From Aquimarina sp. Aq78 (GTDB taxonomy: Bacteria; Bacteroidota; Bacteroidia; Flavobacteriales; Flavobacteriaceae), in the NCBI RefSeq assembly GCF_900299525.1, contig NZ_OMKA01000001.1, positions 806,001-870,000 of the forward strand: a DNA stretch of 64,000 nucleotides. The letters are read 5' to 3'. The stretch's first letter is position 1. Each line of letters begins with the position of its first letter. The notes beneath the pieces are model-generated. The model saw nothing but the letters and a program-made list of their open reading frames with translations. It ran no database searches and had not been told where the DNA came from. This document shows positions 1-9,064 of this stretch, piece by piece. The position numbers were made by a program, and so were the translations under genes.

Positions 1-453
1 GCAATGTACAATACAGCATTGAGAATCATAAAGGACACAGCAGAAGCTGAAGATATTATGCAAGAAGCCTTTTTAACAGCTTTTACAAAACTATCAATGC
101 TAGAAGATAATAATATGTTTGGGGCCTGGTTAAAAAGGATTGTTATTAATGCCAGTTTAACCGCAACACGTAAAAAAGATGTTCATCGTGAGGTAGCCCT
201 AGAAACTGTTGAGTATGCTCTTACAGATAGCAACGGAATTGTAGAAGAAGATCTTGCTTCTGTAAAAGTAAATACAGTACTAAATACACTAACTCAACTT
301 AAAGACAGCTATAGTACAGCATTATCATTACACCTTATAGAAGGTTACGATTATGAAGAAATCTGTCAGATTATGAATATATCATATTCTAATTGTCGTA
401 CGCTTATTTCGCGCGCAAAAGAAAGCTTACGAAAAAAATTACAATTTGTATGA
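1..453 (+). CDS. ECF RNA polymerase sigma-70 factor (5' partial)
   Basis: This is an extracytoplasmic-function sigma factor that would direct RNA polymerase to a small regulon. The visible part starts inside region 2 (AEDIMQEAF is the usual DxxQExF-like core), continues with the region 2.4 signature (FGAWLKRIVIN) and ends with a region 4 helix-turn-helix (YDYEEICQIMNIS, then SRAKESLRKKL). The first in-frame ATG is at 4, but family members have more residues before this point and the frame is open to base 1, so the true start lies outside the window. Its stop overlaps the start of the next gene (ATGA at 450-453), which indicates co-transcription with a membrane partner. Family assignment is firm; the regulon is unknown. 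Confidence 0.9.
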   Translation, partial: AMYNTALRIIKDTAEAEDIMQEAFLTAFTKLSMLEDNNMFGAWLKRIVINASLTATRKKDVHREVALETVEYALTDSNGIVEEDLASVKVNTVLNTLTQLKDSYSTALSLHLIEGYDYEEICQIMNISYSNCRTLISRAKESLRKKLQFV

Positions 454-1010
454 ATACCGATAAAATAGAAAAGTTATTTAAACGTATGCAAAATCAATTA
501 GACATACACGAACCTTCTGCTAATCACCAAGTACGGTTTTTAGAAAAGTTGCAGCAACAAAACAAAGTTGTACAGCTGCAACCTAAAAAGGTAAATTGGT
601 ATAAACCGCTTGCAATAGCCGCTTCGATTGCTATAGTATTTGGGATGGCAGCAATGACTTTTATGTTTAATCCAAAAGAAGAAGTAGATCTGGCAAATGT
701 TTCTCCTCAAATGAAAGAAACTCAAAGCTTTTTTACCTCTGCTATTCAATTGCAACTCGAAGAAATCGATAAAGTTTCTTCTATAGAAACCAAAGAATTG
801 GTTTTGGATGCAATGAATCAATTAGAAAAACTGGAATCTGATTATGAAACACTTAAAAAAGATCTTTTTCATAGTGGAAACGATAAACGTGTAATTAGCG
901 CTATGATTAAGAACTTTCAGAAACGTGCAAATTTATTAGACGAGGTACTTCAAAAAATTAACAGCATTAACGAATTTAAATTATCAGAAAATGAAAACTT
1001 TATACTATAA
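450..1010 (+). CDS. Putative anti-sigma factor, single-pass membrane protein
   Basis: A 186-residue protein with a soluble N-terminal part (about 1-50), one membrane segment (about 51-73) and a C-terminal helical region rich in Glu, Lys and Leu that may be periplasmic. I chose the ATG at 450, which overlaps the sigma-factor stop, rather than the in-frame ATG at 393, because the upstream stretch lies inside the sigma gene and reads like out-of-frame coding. The position right after an ECF sigma gene and the topology suggest an anti-sigma factor, but no zinc-binding HxxxCxxC motif is visible, so the role is inferred from context. Its end overlaps the next gene by 20 bases. Confidence 0.6.
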   Translation: MNTDKIEKLFKRMQNQLDIHEPSANHQVRFLEKLQQQNKVVQLQPKKVNWYKPLAIAASIAIVFGMAAMTFMFNPKEEVDLANVSPQMKETQSFFTSAIQLQLEEIDKVSSIETKELVLDAMNQLEKLESDYETLKKDLFHSGNDKRVISAMIKNFQKRANLLDEVLQKINSINEFKLSENENFIL

Positions 1011-2082
1011 TATAATCCTCTTATTGATGATTCCTGCCCTGGCATTGGCCAATAATGGAGATCTGAAAGGAAAATATACTAAAGAAAAAACACTAAAAAA
1101 GGACTTCTCGGTTAACGCAGATGCCTTATTAAAAATCAGTAACGATTATGGTAACCTGGACATTACTTCCTGGAACGAAAATCGAATCGTCATGGAAATC
1201 ACTATCAAAGTAAGTGGAAATAGTGAAGAAAAAGTGATCAAAAAACTTGAATCTATTGATGTTGAGTTTGATTCTTCTTCTCAAATGGTTAGCGCCAAAA
1301 CTACTTTTAATAAAAATAATAGTTCCTGGTGGGATAAATGGACTAGCGGATGGAATAACAATATGAATATGAAAATCAATTATACTGTAAAAGTTCCTAT
1401 AACCAATAGTGTAGATTTTAATAATGATTACGGAAGCATTACTCTGGATAAAATAAAAGGTAGCGCTAAAATAAACTGTGATTACGGTCAAATTATTATT
1501 GGAGAGTTACTAGGTGATAACAATTATATCAACATAGATTATACTAACAACAGTACTATCTCTTATATGAAAAATGGAAAAATCAATGCAGACTATTCTG
1601 ATTTTGAAGTTGGCAATGGTGATAGTATTGATCTTAATGCAGATTATACACAATCAAAGTTTAAATCTATAAAAAACCTGAACTACAACTGTGATTATGG
1701 TGGAATTCGAATAGAAAATGGAGGTAAAATAATAGGGTTTTCAGATTATGTTAACACAAAATTCGGAAGTATTTCTGAAGAACTAAGTATTAATTCTGAT
1801 TATGGATCTATCGAAGTGCGTTCATTACAACCAACTTTCAAAAATGTAACAATTAAAACAGATTATACCAGCGTTAATATTGGGTACGAAGATGGATGTA
1901 CTTTTGATTTTGCAATCAAGACATCGTATGGTGGTATTAAACTAGATGAAAGTATAAACGTACAAAAGAAATACGTTAAGGATTCTAAAAAAGATTATCA
2001 AGGATATAGTGGCCAAGCTAATAGTGGGAAAGCAATTAATATTACCTCTAGCTATGGTGGAATCAAATTAAGAAAAAACTAA
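991..2082 (+). CDS. Secreted DYG-repeat protein (DUF4097/adhesin-like beta repeat)
   Basis: A 363-residue exported protein. Residues 1-20 form a signal peptide ending near ALA. The rest is a repetitive, beta-rich domain in which short motifs of the type N-DYG-x-I or D-Y-T/S recur about twelve times (for example NDYGS, CDYGQ, CDYGG, SDYGS, SSYGG), as in DUF4097-type proteins that fold into beta-helical blades. The gene overlaps the end of the anti-sigma candidate, so it belongs to the sigma-factor operon and may be an envelope-stress output. Its molecular function is not known. Confidence 0.65.
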   Translation: MKTLYYNIILLLMIPALALANNGDLKGKYTKEKTLKKDFSVNADALLKISNDYGNLDITSWNENRIVMEITIKVSGNSEEKVIKKLESIDVEFDSSSQMVSAKTTFNKNNSSWWDKWTSGWNNNMNMKINYTVKVPITNSVDFNNDYGSITLDKIKGSAKINCDYGQIIIGELLGDNNYINIDYTNNSTISYMKNGKINADYSDFEVGNGDSIDLNADYTQSKFKSIKNLNYNCDYGGIRIENGGKIIGFSDYVNTKFGSISEELSINSDYGSIEVRSLQPTFKNVTIKTDYTSVNIGYEDGCTFDFAIKTSYGGIKLDESINVQKKYVKDSKKDYQGYSGQANSGKAINITSSYGGIKLRKN

Positions 2083-2110
2083 ACAAACAAAACACTAATA
2101 CATCAATAAA

Positions 2111-2845
2111 ATGAGAACAGCAGCATTTATTATAGGACTTACATTATGTAGTATAACTTCTTTGCAAGCACAATGGTGGGGAAATGGAAAAAAAATTAGC
2201 GGTAATGGTAATTCTGTTACCAAAAATAGAACTACATCAGATTATGATCAGGTAAAAGTAAAAGGAAGCCTTGATGTATCCTTAATATCGGGTACAGAAG
2301 GAAAAATCACAATCAAGGGAGAAAGCAACCTTATTGATTATATAGAAACTAAGGTCGAAGGAGATGCTCTAAAAGTTTATGTAAAAAAAGGATATTACCT
2401 AAAACCTTCTATAGGAAAAAAACTAATTATTACAGTTCCTTTTAAAGATCTAACTCAAGTTACACTCTCAGGGTCAGGGGATGTATATAGCTCTGACCCA
2501 ATTAAGGCCTCTGATTTTAAAACTGGAGTATCTGGGTCTGGTGATGTTAAACTTGTTGTAGATGCAGAAAACATATGGGGGCAAGTATCTGGGTCTGGTG
2601 ATCTGGCTTTAAAAGGAAGTACAGGCACTTTTAATGGAAATGTATCTGGATCTGGTGATCTTTCTGCATATGAGTTAAATGCAAAGAATGTAACAGCTAC
2701 TGTATCTGGATCTGGCGATATCGAAGTAAGAGCTACTACCTATTTAAAGGCTCGTGTATCTGGATCTGGTGATATATTCTATAAAGGAGATCCGCAAAAA
2801 GAAGATAAAAAAGTATCTGGATCAGGAGATATTACAAAAAGATAG
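2111..2845 (+). CDS. GIN-domain (DUF2807) protein with SGSGD repeats
   Basis: A 244-residue exported protein. The signal peptide ends near LQA at about residue 20. The remainder matches the GIN domain, a putative autotransporter-adhesin-head fold common in Bacteroidota. It carries seven copies of a short SGSGD motif spaced about 15-25 residues apart, the last one two residues before the C-terminus. Each copy would form one turn of a right-handed beta helix. The gene follows the DYG-repeat gene by 28 bases and is followed by a strong terminator, so it is the last gene of the sigma-factor operon. The function of this family is unknown. Confidence 0.8.
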   Translation: MRTAAFIIGLTLCSITSLQAQWWGNGKKISGNGNSVTKNRTTSDYDQVKVKGSLDVSLISGTEGKITIKGESNLIDYIETKVEGDALKVYVKKGYYLKPSIGKKLIITVPFKDLTQVTLSGSGDVYSSDPIKASDFKTGVSGSGDVKLVVDAENIWGQVSGSGDLALKGSTGTFNGNVSGSGDLSAYELNAKNVTATVSGSGDIEVRATTYLKARVSGSGDIFYKGDPQKEDKKVSGSGDITKR

Positions 2846-2870
2846 CATTAAGATAACTATCAAATAAAGT

Positions 2871-2908
2871 AAACTGTTTAAGAATAGAGCTTCTTAAACA
2901 GTTTTTTT
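2871..2908 (+). terminator. Rho-independent terminator
   Basis: A perfect 13-base-pair stem (2871-2883 with 2892-2904) closes an 8-base loop and runs into a T tract (2902-2908). It lies 25 bases after the GIN-domain gene and ends the sigma-factor operon. Confidence 0.85.
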
Positions 2909-3014
2909 ATGTATAATAAATCTCTATTTTTACATTTTACTTGTTATAAAGCATTAATAATGTTATTATGATAGGTGTATTTTATTTTACGTTCACCCCA
3001 AAACAAAAATCAAA

Positions 3015-3752
3015 TTGCGGTTCTTATCAAAAAAAGATATTCCTTTTAAAGAAATTGTACCCGATGGCTACATTGATATTCATTCACATTTGCTTCCGGG
3101 TATTGATGATGGTGTTAAGACAATTTATCAATCAGGCTATATTCTGGAACAATTTGAAAATTTTGGTTTTAAAAAAGCAATTACTACTCCTCATATAATG
3201 CAAGATATATGGCCAAATTCTTCGCAGGCTATAACTAGTAATTTAGAAAAACTTAAAAATGTTCTTCCTCCTCTTGGGATAACAAAAATAGAACTACAGG
3301 CAAGTGCAGAATATATGATGGACGATTTGTTTTATGAACGTATAAAAAACAATGACATTTTACCATTACACAAAAATTATATCCTGGTCGAAATGTCTAC
3401 TTTTGCCCCTCCTATTAACCTAAGCGAAATCCTATTCGAAATTAAATTAGCCGGATACATCCCTATTTTGGCACATCCGGAACGGTATTCTTTTTATCAA
3501 GATGATCTAAAAAAATATGATGAACTAAAAGAATCCGGTTTTCTATTTCAGGTTAACCTATTATCAATATCAGGATATTATGGTGAACAAATAAAATCCT
3601 TTGCCAAAAAACTGATAGATCAAGAGTATATCGACTTCACCGGTACAGATGTACATAACTATCATCAATTAGAAGTTCTTGAAAAAGGATTTGATTATAA
3701 AGTCGCTAAAAAGATTACTTCGTTAATGAAAAACAATATCGAGTTTTCTTAA
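3015..3752 (+). CDS. CpsB/CapC-type tyrosine-protein phosphatase (PHP fold)
   Basis: A metal-dependent phosphatase of the PHP superfamily that removes phosphate from the C-terminal tyrosines of capsule tyrosine kinases. Metal-ligand motifs are visible: DIHSHLLPGIDDG at residues 21-33, HPERY near residue 155 and GTDVHN near the C-terminal end. The start is a TTG at 3015, because no in-frame ATG lies between it and the upstream stop at 2958 and the translation from this point matches the family N-terminus (FLSKKDIPFKEIVPDGY). The gene converges on the Wzc-like kinase gene and the two stop codons overlap. Kinase and phosphatase therefore probably act as a pair controlling polymer export. Confidence 0.88.
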   Translation: MRFLSKKDIPFKEIVPDGYIDIHSHLLPGIDDGVKTIYQSGYILEQFENFGFKKAITTPHIMQDIWPNSSQAITSNLEKLKNVLPPLGITKIELQASAEYMMDDLFYERIKNNDILPLHKNYILVEMSTFAPPINLSEILFEIKLAGYIPILAHPERYSFYQDDLKKYDELKESGFLFQVNLLSISGYYGEQIKSFAKKLIDQEYIDFTGTDVHNYHQLEVLEKGFDYKVAKKITSLMKNNIEFS

Positions 3753-6109
3753 TTCTTTTTACCATAACCGTATCCATAGTTATAACCAGTTTTATTACCA
3801 GCAGCATTAAGTAAAACTGCAATATTTGGCAAACGTTTTTCTCTATAGAAATTTTCTGGAACCTGTAATACTCTTTTATCAGAATAATTTTCTCTTACGA
3901 TATAAATACTTAAATCAGCATGCTTCGCTATTAAAAGAGTATCGGTTACAAGGCTAACAGGAGCAGTATCCACAATAATATAGTCATAATGCTCTTCTAG
4001 GTACTTAAACATTACATTCACTCTTTCCTGCATTAGAAGCTCTGCTGGGTTGGGTGGTATTGCTCCAGATGGTATAATATCAAATGAATCTTCTTTCTTA
4101 TATGTATATATAATATCTTCTGGAGTTAACTCATCATTCATTATAAAATTAGTAAGTCCTTTAGAATCTTTCCCATTAGGCAACTCAAAAAACTTATGAA
4201 ATTTAGGGTCTCTTAAATCTGTACCTAAAAAAGCGACTTTCTTTCCTGAAATAGCTAAAGTTTTAGTCAAATTTGAAGAGATTAAAGTCTTTCCTTCTCC
4301 AGAAATAGTAGACGTAACAAAAATAACTTTCCCTTTAGCTTTATTAATCCCTGCCATTAGGAAGTCTAAATTAGTTCTTAAGATCCTAAATGCTTCTGCT
4401 ATTCCTGATCTATCATTTTGCGAAATCATGATTTTATTTTTAGATTTCACCTTTGGTATAGATCCAATAATTGGCATAGAAAGTACTTTTTCAAGATCTT
4501 CTCTTGAACTTACTTTTACATTCAATAAATCTGAAGTATAAATAATAAGAAAAGGTAATATCAAACCAAGAAAGAAAGCTCCTGCATATATTGTTTTCTT
4601 ATTTGGAGATACTGGATATGACCCCAATGTAGACGCTTTATCTATTACTCTGGCATTAGAAAGAGTAATATGGCTTTTTATCTCTGCTTCTTCTCTTTTT
4701 TGAAGTAGGTAAAGATACAATTGTTCTTTTATAGTCTGCTCCCGCTCAATAGCTCTAATATCTTTCTGGCGTGTAGGCGCACTATATATCTGACCTCCAA
4801 AATATTGATTTTGAGTATTTAAGCTTCGTAATTGACCATTAAGTGAGTTTTTCAAGCTATTTAAACTTCCTATCAAAACTTGTCTTAATCCACCAATTTG
4901 TTGATCTATATTTACAACAACAGGATTCCTTATACTCGAAGTTTTTAATAAGCGCTGTCTCTGAAGAATTAACCCATTATATCTTGATATTGTTGTAGCA
5001 ACTGTTGGATCACTAAATCCAGAATTAGATTGTGGCACAAGATCAAACTTACCCTCTTGGCTAAGTACAAACTTTCGCATCGATTCTATAAAATAAAGCT
5101 GTGTATTTAATCGTGCTATTTCTTGAGAGTTTTTTGTGTCTAAATCAGAGAATTGCTGGGCTTGAACTGCCACATCACTACTAGTCAATCCTCTACTAGA
5201 TTGATAAGTTGCCGCTTGATCGTCTACTTGAGTCAAATCTCCTGAAATAAGCTCTAAACGATCATTTATAAAATCTGCGGTCCTTGCAGAAGCCAGTTTT
5301 TTATTTTCTATGGTTGCCTTGTTGTATTCTTCTACAAGGTCGTTAATAATATCTTTTGCTTTTTCCTTTACCGGGTCATTTAAAGATAACCTAACAATTG
5401 ATGAGCCTTTACCTGGTATAATAGACAACCTGTTTCTATACGATTCTGCAACAAATTTTACTGGTGTTATTATAATTTTTATGATCTTACCACTATTAGC
5501 ATCCATAGTATCCACACTTGGTGTGATAATAATATCTCCAACACTAGTACTAATTGTTTTTCCAAAGGAGTGATCGCTTAGTTTTTGATCTTTTTCATCT
5601 AAAAAAGAAAACGTGGTACCAGAATCAATTCGTACATGAAAGACCTTTGATTTTTTATGTACTATAGAATCATCTGATAAAAAATTGATTTCAATAAGTG
5701 ATTTTGGATAGTTCTCTACTTCCAAAATTCTTCCTTCACTAAAATATCGAACATTGAGTTTTAGATTATTAACGACATTAGTTAATAATGTTCTTGATTT
5801 AATAATCTGAATCTCATTCTCAATTTTATTCTGTCCATCATCTAATATCCCAAGATCTTTAAATGCCGACAACTCAGATTCACTCATACTTTCATCCTGA
5901 GAAATCGCGATGGTAGAAGAAACATTGTACTGAGGGATTGTATATCTTACTTTAACATACGCTAAAGCAACAAAAACAAAAACACTTAGTACAAACCAAT
6001 ACCAATGTCTAAGGTATTTTATAATCTGATCCCTAAGATTAAAACTAAATCCAGAAGACGAATCAAAATTAGTGCTCTTTGTAGGAGTATTATCGGTATT
6101 AGAAATCAT
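3749..6109 (-). CDS. Wzc-type polysaccharide co-polymerase with BY-kinase domain
   Basis: A 786-residue inner-membrane protein that controls polymer length and export and phosphorylates itself on tyrosine. Membrane helix 1 is at about 36-53, followed by a Wzz-type periplasmic coiled-coil domain and helix 2 at about 504-525. The cytoplasmic bacterial tyrosine-kinase domain has Walker A (SGEGKT, about residue 600), Walker A' (GTDLRDP, about 628) and Walker B (IIVDTAP, about 710). The C-terminus is a tyrosine cluster (GYNYGYGYGKKN), the usual autophosphorylation site. It is read with the Wza-like gene just upstream (7-base gap) and opposes the CpsB-type phosphatase gene. The domain order is the full-length single-chain form typical of Gram-negatives. 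Confidence 0.93.
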   Translation of the reverse strand: MISNTDNTPTKSTNFDSSSGFSFNLRDQIIKYLRHWYWFVLSVFVFVALAYVKVRYTIPQYNVSSTIAISQDESMSESELSAFKDLGILDDGQNKIENEIQIIKSRTLLTNVVNNLKLNVRYFSEGRILEVENYPKSLIEINFLSDDSIVHKKSKVFHVRIDSGTTFSFLDEKDQKLSDHSFGKTISTSVGDIIITPSVDTMDANSGKIIKIIITPVKFVAESYRNRLSIIPGKGSSIVRLSLNDPVKEKAKDIINDLVEEYNKATIENKKLASARTADFINDRLELISGDLTQVDDQAATYQSSRGLTSSDVAVQAQQFSDLDTKNSQEIARLNTQLYFIESMRKFVLSQEGKFDLVPQSNSGFSDPTVATTISRYNGLILQRQRLLKTSSIRNPVVVNIDQQIGGLRQVLIGSLNSLKNSLNGQLRSLNTQNQYFGGQIYSAPTRQKDIRAIEREQTIKEQLYLYLLQKREEAEIKSHITLSNARVIDKASTLGSYPVSPNKKTIYAGAFFLGLILPFLIIYTSDLLNVKVSSREDLEKVLSMPIIGSIPKVKSKNKIMISQNDRSGIAEAFRILRTNLDFLMAGINKAKGKVIFVTSTISGEGKTLISSNLTKTLAISGKKVAFLGTDLRDPKFHKFFELPNGKDSKGLTNFIMNDELTPEDIIYTYKKEDSFDIIPSGAIPPNPAELLMQERVNVMFKYLEEHYDYIIVDTAPVSLVTDTLLIAKHADLSIYIVRENYSDKRVLQVPENFYREKRLPNIAVLLNAAGNKTGYNYGYGYGKKN

Positions 6110-6116
6110 ATGTTTA

Positions 6117-6899
6117 TTATCTTATGACCAGAGTAACTACAGATAAGACAACACCAACTATACTGATAATTATACCAAGGGTGTTGTTACGTGTTTTGGA
6201 TTCTTTTATTCTTGAGTCATTTGGCTCAACATAAAGAACATCGTTTTGTGCTAAATAGTATACAGGAGATTCAAAAATTGATTTAGAAGTAAGGTCAACA
6301 CGATGATATGTATTTACTCCTTCATTTTCTCTAATGATTATTACATTTTCTCTTCTTCCTTTAATCGTCATATCTCCTGCCAAACCAAGAGCTTCTATTA
6401 TAGTAACTCTTTCATTAGGAATTGTATAAGACCCTGGTTTTGAAACTTCTCCCATAACAGTAATTTTAAAGTTTTTTAACCTTACACTTACTATAGGATC
6501 ATTAATATATATTTTTAGTTTTTCTTTAATCACTTTTTTAGCTTCAATTCGAGTTAAGCCAGCAATCTTTAGCTCCCCTAAAACAGGAAAATCAATATTT
6601 CCCTCTTCATTTATCAAGTAAGTAGGTTCTCCTGTCCCTGCAGAACTGGTATCTCCTCCACTACTTTCTCCTAATGAAGAAGAGCCTTGCATTAAATTAA
6701 ATGGTCTTACCGCATCCATATCTGCTGCTGAAACCATTATCCCAACGATATCATCAACTTTAAAAACAGAAGTAAAAGAATTTGTTGAAGAAATCTTCTC
6801 CAAATTTGCAGAATTTTGAAAATAAACCACATTCTCGGGTACTTTACAGGAAAAAACTGATATTAATACCGTAAATAATAACAAAAATCTACATCGCAT
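6117..6899 (-). CDS. Wza-type polysaccharide export lipoprotein
   Basis: A 260-residue outer-membrane lipoprotein of the polysaccharide export family. The N-terminus is a lipoprotein signal with lipobox VFSC (Cys at about residue 18). It is followed by a poly-export domain (YLINEEGNIDFPVLGELKI) and an SLBB-type ligand-binding domain (VMGEVSKPGSYTIP). A hydrophobic segment closes the protein (LGIIISIVGVVLSVV), as in many Bacteroidota members. It is shorter than E. coli Wza, which is normal in this phylum. It partners with the adjacent Wzc-like kinase to export the polymer made by the locus. Confidence 0.9.
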   Translation of the reverse strand: MRCRFLLLFTVLISVFSCKVPENVVYFQNSANLEKISSTNSFTSVFKVDDIVGIMVSAADMDAVRPFNLMQGSSSLGESSGGDTSSAGTGEPTYLINEEGNIDFPVLGELKIAGLTRIEAKKVIKEKLKIYINDPIVSVRLKNFKITVMGEVSKPGSYTIPNERVTIIEALGLAGDMTIKGRRENVIIIRENEGVNTYHRVDLTSKSIFESPVYYLAQNDVLYVEPNDSRIKESKTRNNTLGIIISIVGVVLSVVTLVIR

Positions 6900-6936
6900 A
6901 TTTTAATACTTTATAAGTAAGCCTTTTAATAAGTTA

Positions 6937-6965
6937 CAAAAATATAACTTTATTTAATTTAGCAA
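6937..6965 (-). promoter_or_regulatory. Candidate Bacteroidota promoter for the wza-wzc pair
   Basis: On the minus strand TATTTTTG (6944-6937) fits the TAnnTTTG -7 consensus, with TTG at 6965-6963 about 18 bases upstream as a -33 element. It is about 38 bases before the Wza-like start. It suggests that export genes can be transcribed separately from the dehydratase gene. The consensus is short, so this is only a candidate. Confidence 0.4.
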
Positions 6966-7135
6966 TGAGATTTTGCTTTATCTATACTATTTTCCTTTTA
7001 TGTATCTTAAAAGAACACCATAAAACATATAGGCAAGTCTATTCCCCTAGACAAGCCAATCTCTTCTTACTAAAAATGTTTTGAAGGTATTTTTTCCCTT
7101 ACTATTATAATACCTCTATATTGTTGTATCAAGTA

Positions 7136-9064
7136 CTATGCAAGAACTTTTTGCTTACCTCGAATACTTTTTTTGTTAATTTTATCGATACTCTCAAAAG
7201 TAGAATTGTTAGAAATAAATTCTGGAACAATCTCTTTTAATTTCCCTACAATTTGATGATCCTGACTCAATAAATTCATAATACAAAGGTCATCAATTTT
7301 ATCTTTTATCAACATACAATCATCATCATCAAATCTACTTATCATTATTTTCTTATGATATGTTGGTAATGTATTTTCTGTATCAGCCAAAAGTTCTTCA
7401 TATAATTTCTCTCCTGGTCTAAGTCCAGTTATTTTTATATCTATATCTTCTGGATACCTAAGACCCGATAATCGTATCATTTTCTTTGCCAAGCCAAAAA
7501 TCTTTACAGATTCTCCCATGTCAAAAATAAATATTTCACCTCCGTTACCCATTGTTCCGGCTTCTATGACTAATTGAGAAGCTTCTGGTATGGTCATAAA
7601 GAAACGAGTCACATCTTTATGAGTAACTGTTAATGGTCCTCCTTTTTGGATTTGTTTTTTAAATAATGGAATAACAGATCCATTCGATCCCAGTACATTT
7701 CCGAATCTAGTGGTAATAAATTTAGTTTTACTCGTACTGTTAATACATTTTATATACATTTCGGCAACTCTCTTAGTTGCTCCCATTACGTTTGTAGGAT
7801 TAACTGCTTTATCTGTAGATACAAAAACAAACTTATCTACACCAAACTCAGATGACAAATCTGCTAGCTTTCTGGTTCCAAGCACATTAATTTTAATTGC
7901 TTCGCAAGGATTATTTTCCATAAGAGGAACATGCTTATATGCTGCAGCATGAAAAACCATATTAGGTCTATATTTTTCGAATATAGTTTCTACTCTCTGA
8001 TGATCTCTTATATCAGCAACAATAGGTGTAAAATTAGTCACTCCTTTACTTAACAACTCTTGTTGTAAATCATATAAAGGAGATTCTGCCTGATCAACCA
8101 AAACAAGATGTCTATAGTTATAATATGAAGCTTGTCTTACTATTTCGCTTCCTATTGATCCGGCGGCTCCCGTTATCAAAATCACCTTATCATTAAGCTC
8201 TTGCGTAATATTTTGATTATCCATACTAATAGGAGCTCTTTCTAACAAGTCTTCTATTTGAATTTCTTTAATCTGAGAAACCTTTAATTTACCATCAATC
8301 CAATCATTTACTGCTGGTATTATTTTAACTGTAACTTGCAGTTTAAGTAAATTATCAGAAATTTCTGAGAGTCTTTTTTTACTTATATGTGGAATAGATA
8401 CAACGATCTCTTTAATATTATTCTTTGTAATAAAACTTTGATCGATCATTCCCGAAGGATATACCTTAATCCCATTAATTGTCTTACCAATTTTTTGAGA
8501 ATTATCATCAACAAAACCAACTACAGATAATGATCTATTAGAATCATTAGTAACAGCTGCAAGGGTTATTAATCCAGAATCTCCTGCTCCATAAATCAAT
8601 ATTCTAGAAGTTTCTCCTATTTTTGACTTCACATAGTAGTAGCAATATTTAAATACCAAACGACTCGTAGTAAGTGTTATAATATTTAATAAATAGTGCA
8701 CACAAATTATAGATACAGGAATATTCAACAATTCTGGCAATAGTGCTAATCTACTGGATGCCATAAAAAATCCCATTAAACTAATTAAGATAGTTACGGC
8801 AACAAACAGGTTATAAGCATCTCTCATTCCTGTATGTCTAACCACTCCTTTATAGGATCCTATCATTAAGAAGCTTAAGGTAGATAAACCTGCTATAATT
8901 GGTAATTGGTATATTAAATTAGTGGTATCAAAATTTAATGTGATTCCAAATCTAATTACGTACGCCAAAAAGAAATTAAAGATCGTAATTAACACATCAA
9001 TAGATAAAACTAGCCATTTAGATGCGTGTTTATGCGAGTTATTTATAAGGTAGTTCTTTATCAT
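7136..9064 (-). CDS. Nucleotide-sugar 4,6-dehydratase, CapD/PglF/WbpM family
   Basis: A 642-residue membrane-bound short-chain dehydrogenase that converts UDP-GlcNAc to a 4-keto-6-deoxy sugar, the first step of bacillosamine-type amino sugars. Several N-terminal membrane helices cover about residues 15-135. A first Rossmann domain (GAGDSG near 160) is followed by the catalytic SDR domain with GAAGSIGSE near 297 and the STDK...MGATK active-site region near 415-428. Its start codon overlaps the stop of the upstream aminotransferase (9061-9064), so the two act as a unit. The length and domain order are those of full-length PglF/WbpM. The exact stereochemistry (C5 retention or inversion) cannot be read from sequence. 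Confidence 0.92.
   Translation of the reverse strand: MIKNYLINNSHKHASKWLVLSIDVLITIFNFFLAYVIRFGITLNFDTTNLIYQLPIIAGLSTLSFLMIGSYKGVVRHTGMRDAYNLFVAVTILISLMGFFMASSRLALLPELLNIPVSIICVHYLLNIITLTTSRLVFKYCYYYVKSKIGETSRILIYGAGDSGLITLAAVTNDSNRSLSVVGFVDDNSQKIGKTINGIKVYPSGMIDQSFITKNNIKEIVVSIPHISKKRLSEISDNLLKLQVTVKIIPAVNDWIDGKLKVSQIKEIQIEDLLERAPISMDNQNITQELNDKVILITGAAGSIGSEIVRQASYYNYRHLVLVDQAESPLYDLQQELLSKGVTNFTPIVADIRDHQRVETIFEKYRPNMVFHAAAYKHVPLMENNPCEAIKINVLGTRKLADLSSEFGVDKFVFVSTDKAVNPTNVMGATKRVAEMYIKCINSTSKTKFITTRFGNVLGSNGSVIPLFKKQIQKGGPLTVTHKDVTRFFMTIPEASQLVIEAGTMGNGGEIFIFDMGESVKIFGLAKKMIRLSGLRYPEDIDIKITGLRPGEKLYEELLADTENTLPTYHKKIMISRFDDDDCMLIKDKIDDLCIMNLLSQDHQIVGKLKEIVPEFISNNSTFESIDKINKKSIRGKQKVLA

Noticed and set aside
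2460..2840. Regular repeats that could suggest a CRISPR-like array
   Set aside because: The repeats are in frame and encode SGSGD motifs of the GIN-domain protein; the spacing varies and spacers are coding.
2968..3198. A 76-residue frame upstream of and overlapping the CpsB-type gene
   Set aside because: After about residue 15 it is only an out-of-frame reading of the phosphatase gene, and the phosphatase reads well from the TTG at 3015 without a frameshift.
7032..7057. Imperfect inverted repeat after the dehydratase gene
   Set aside because: The arms have a two-base mismatch in the middle and no T run follows on the minus strand, so I do not call a terminator.
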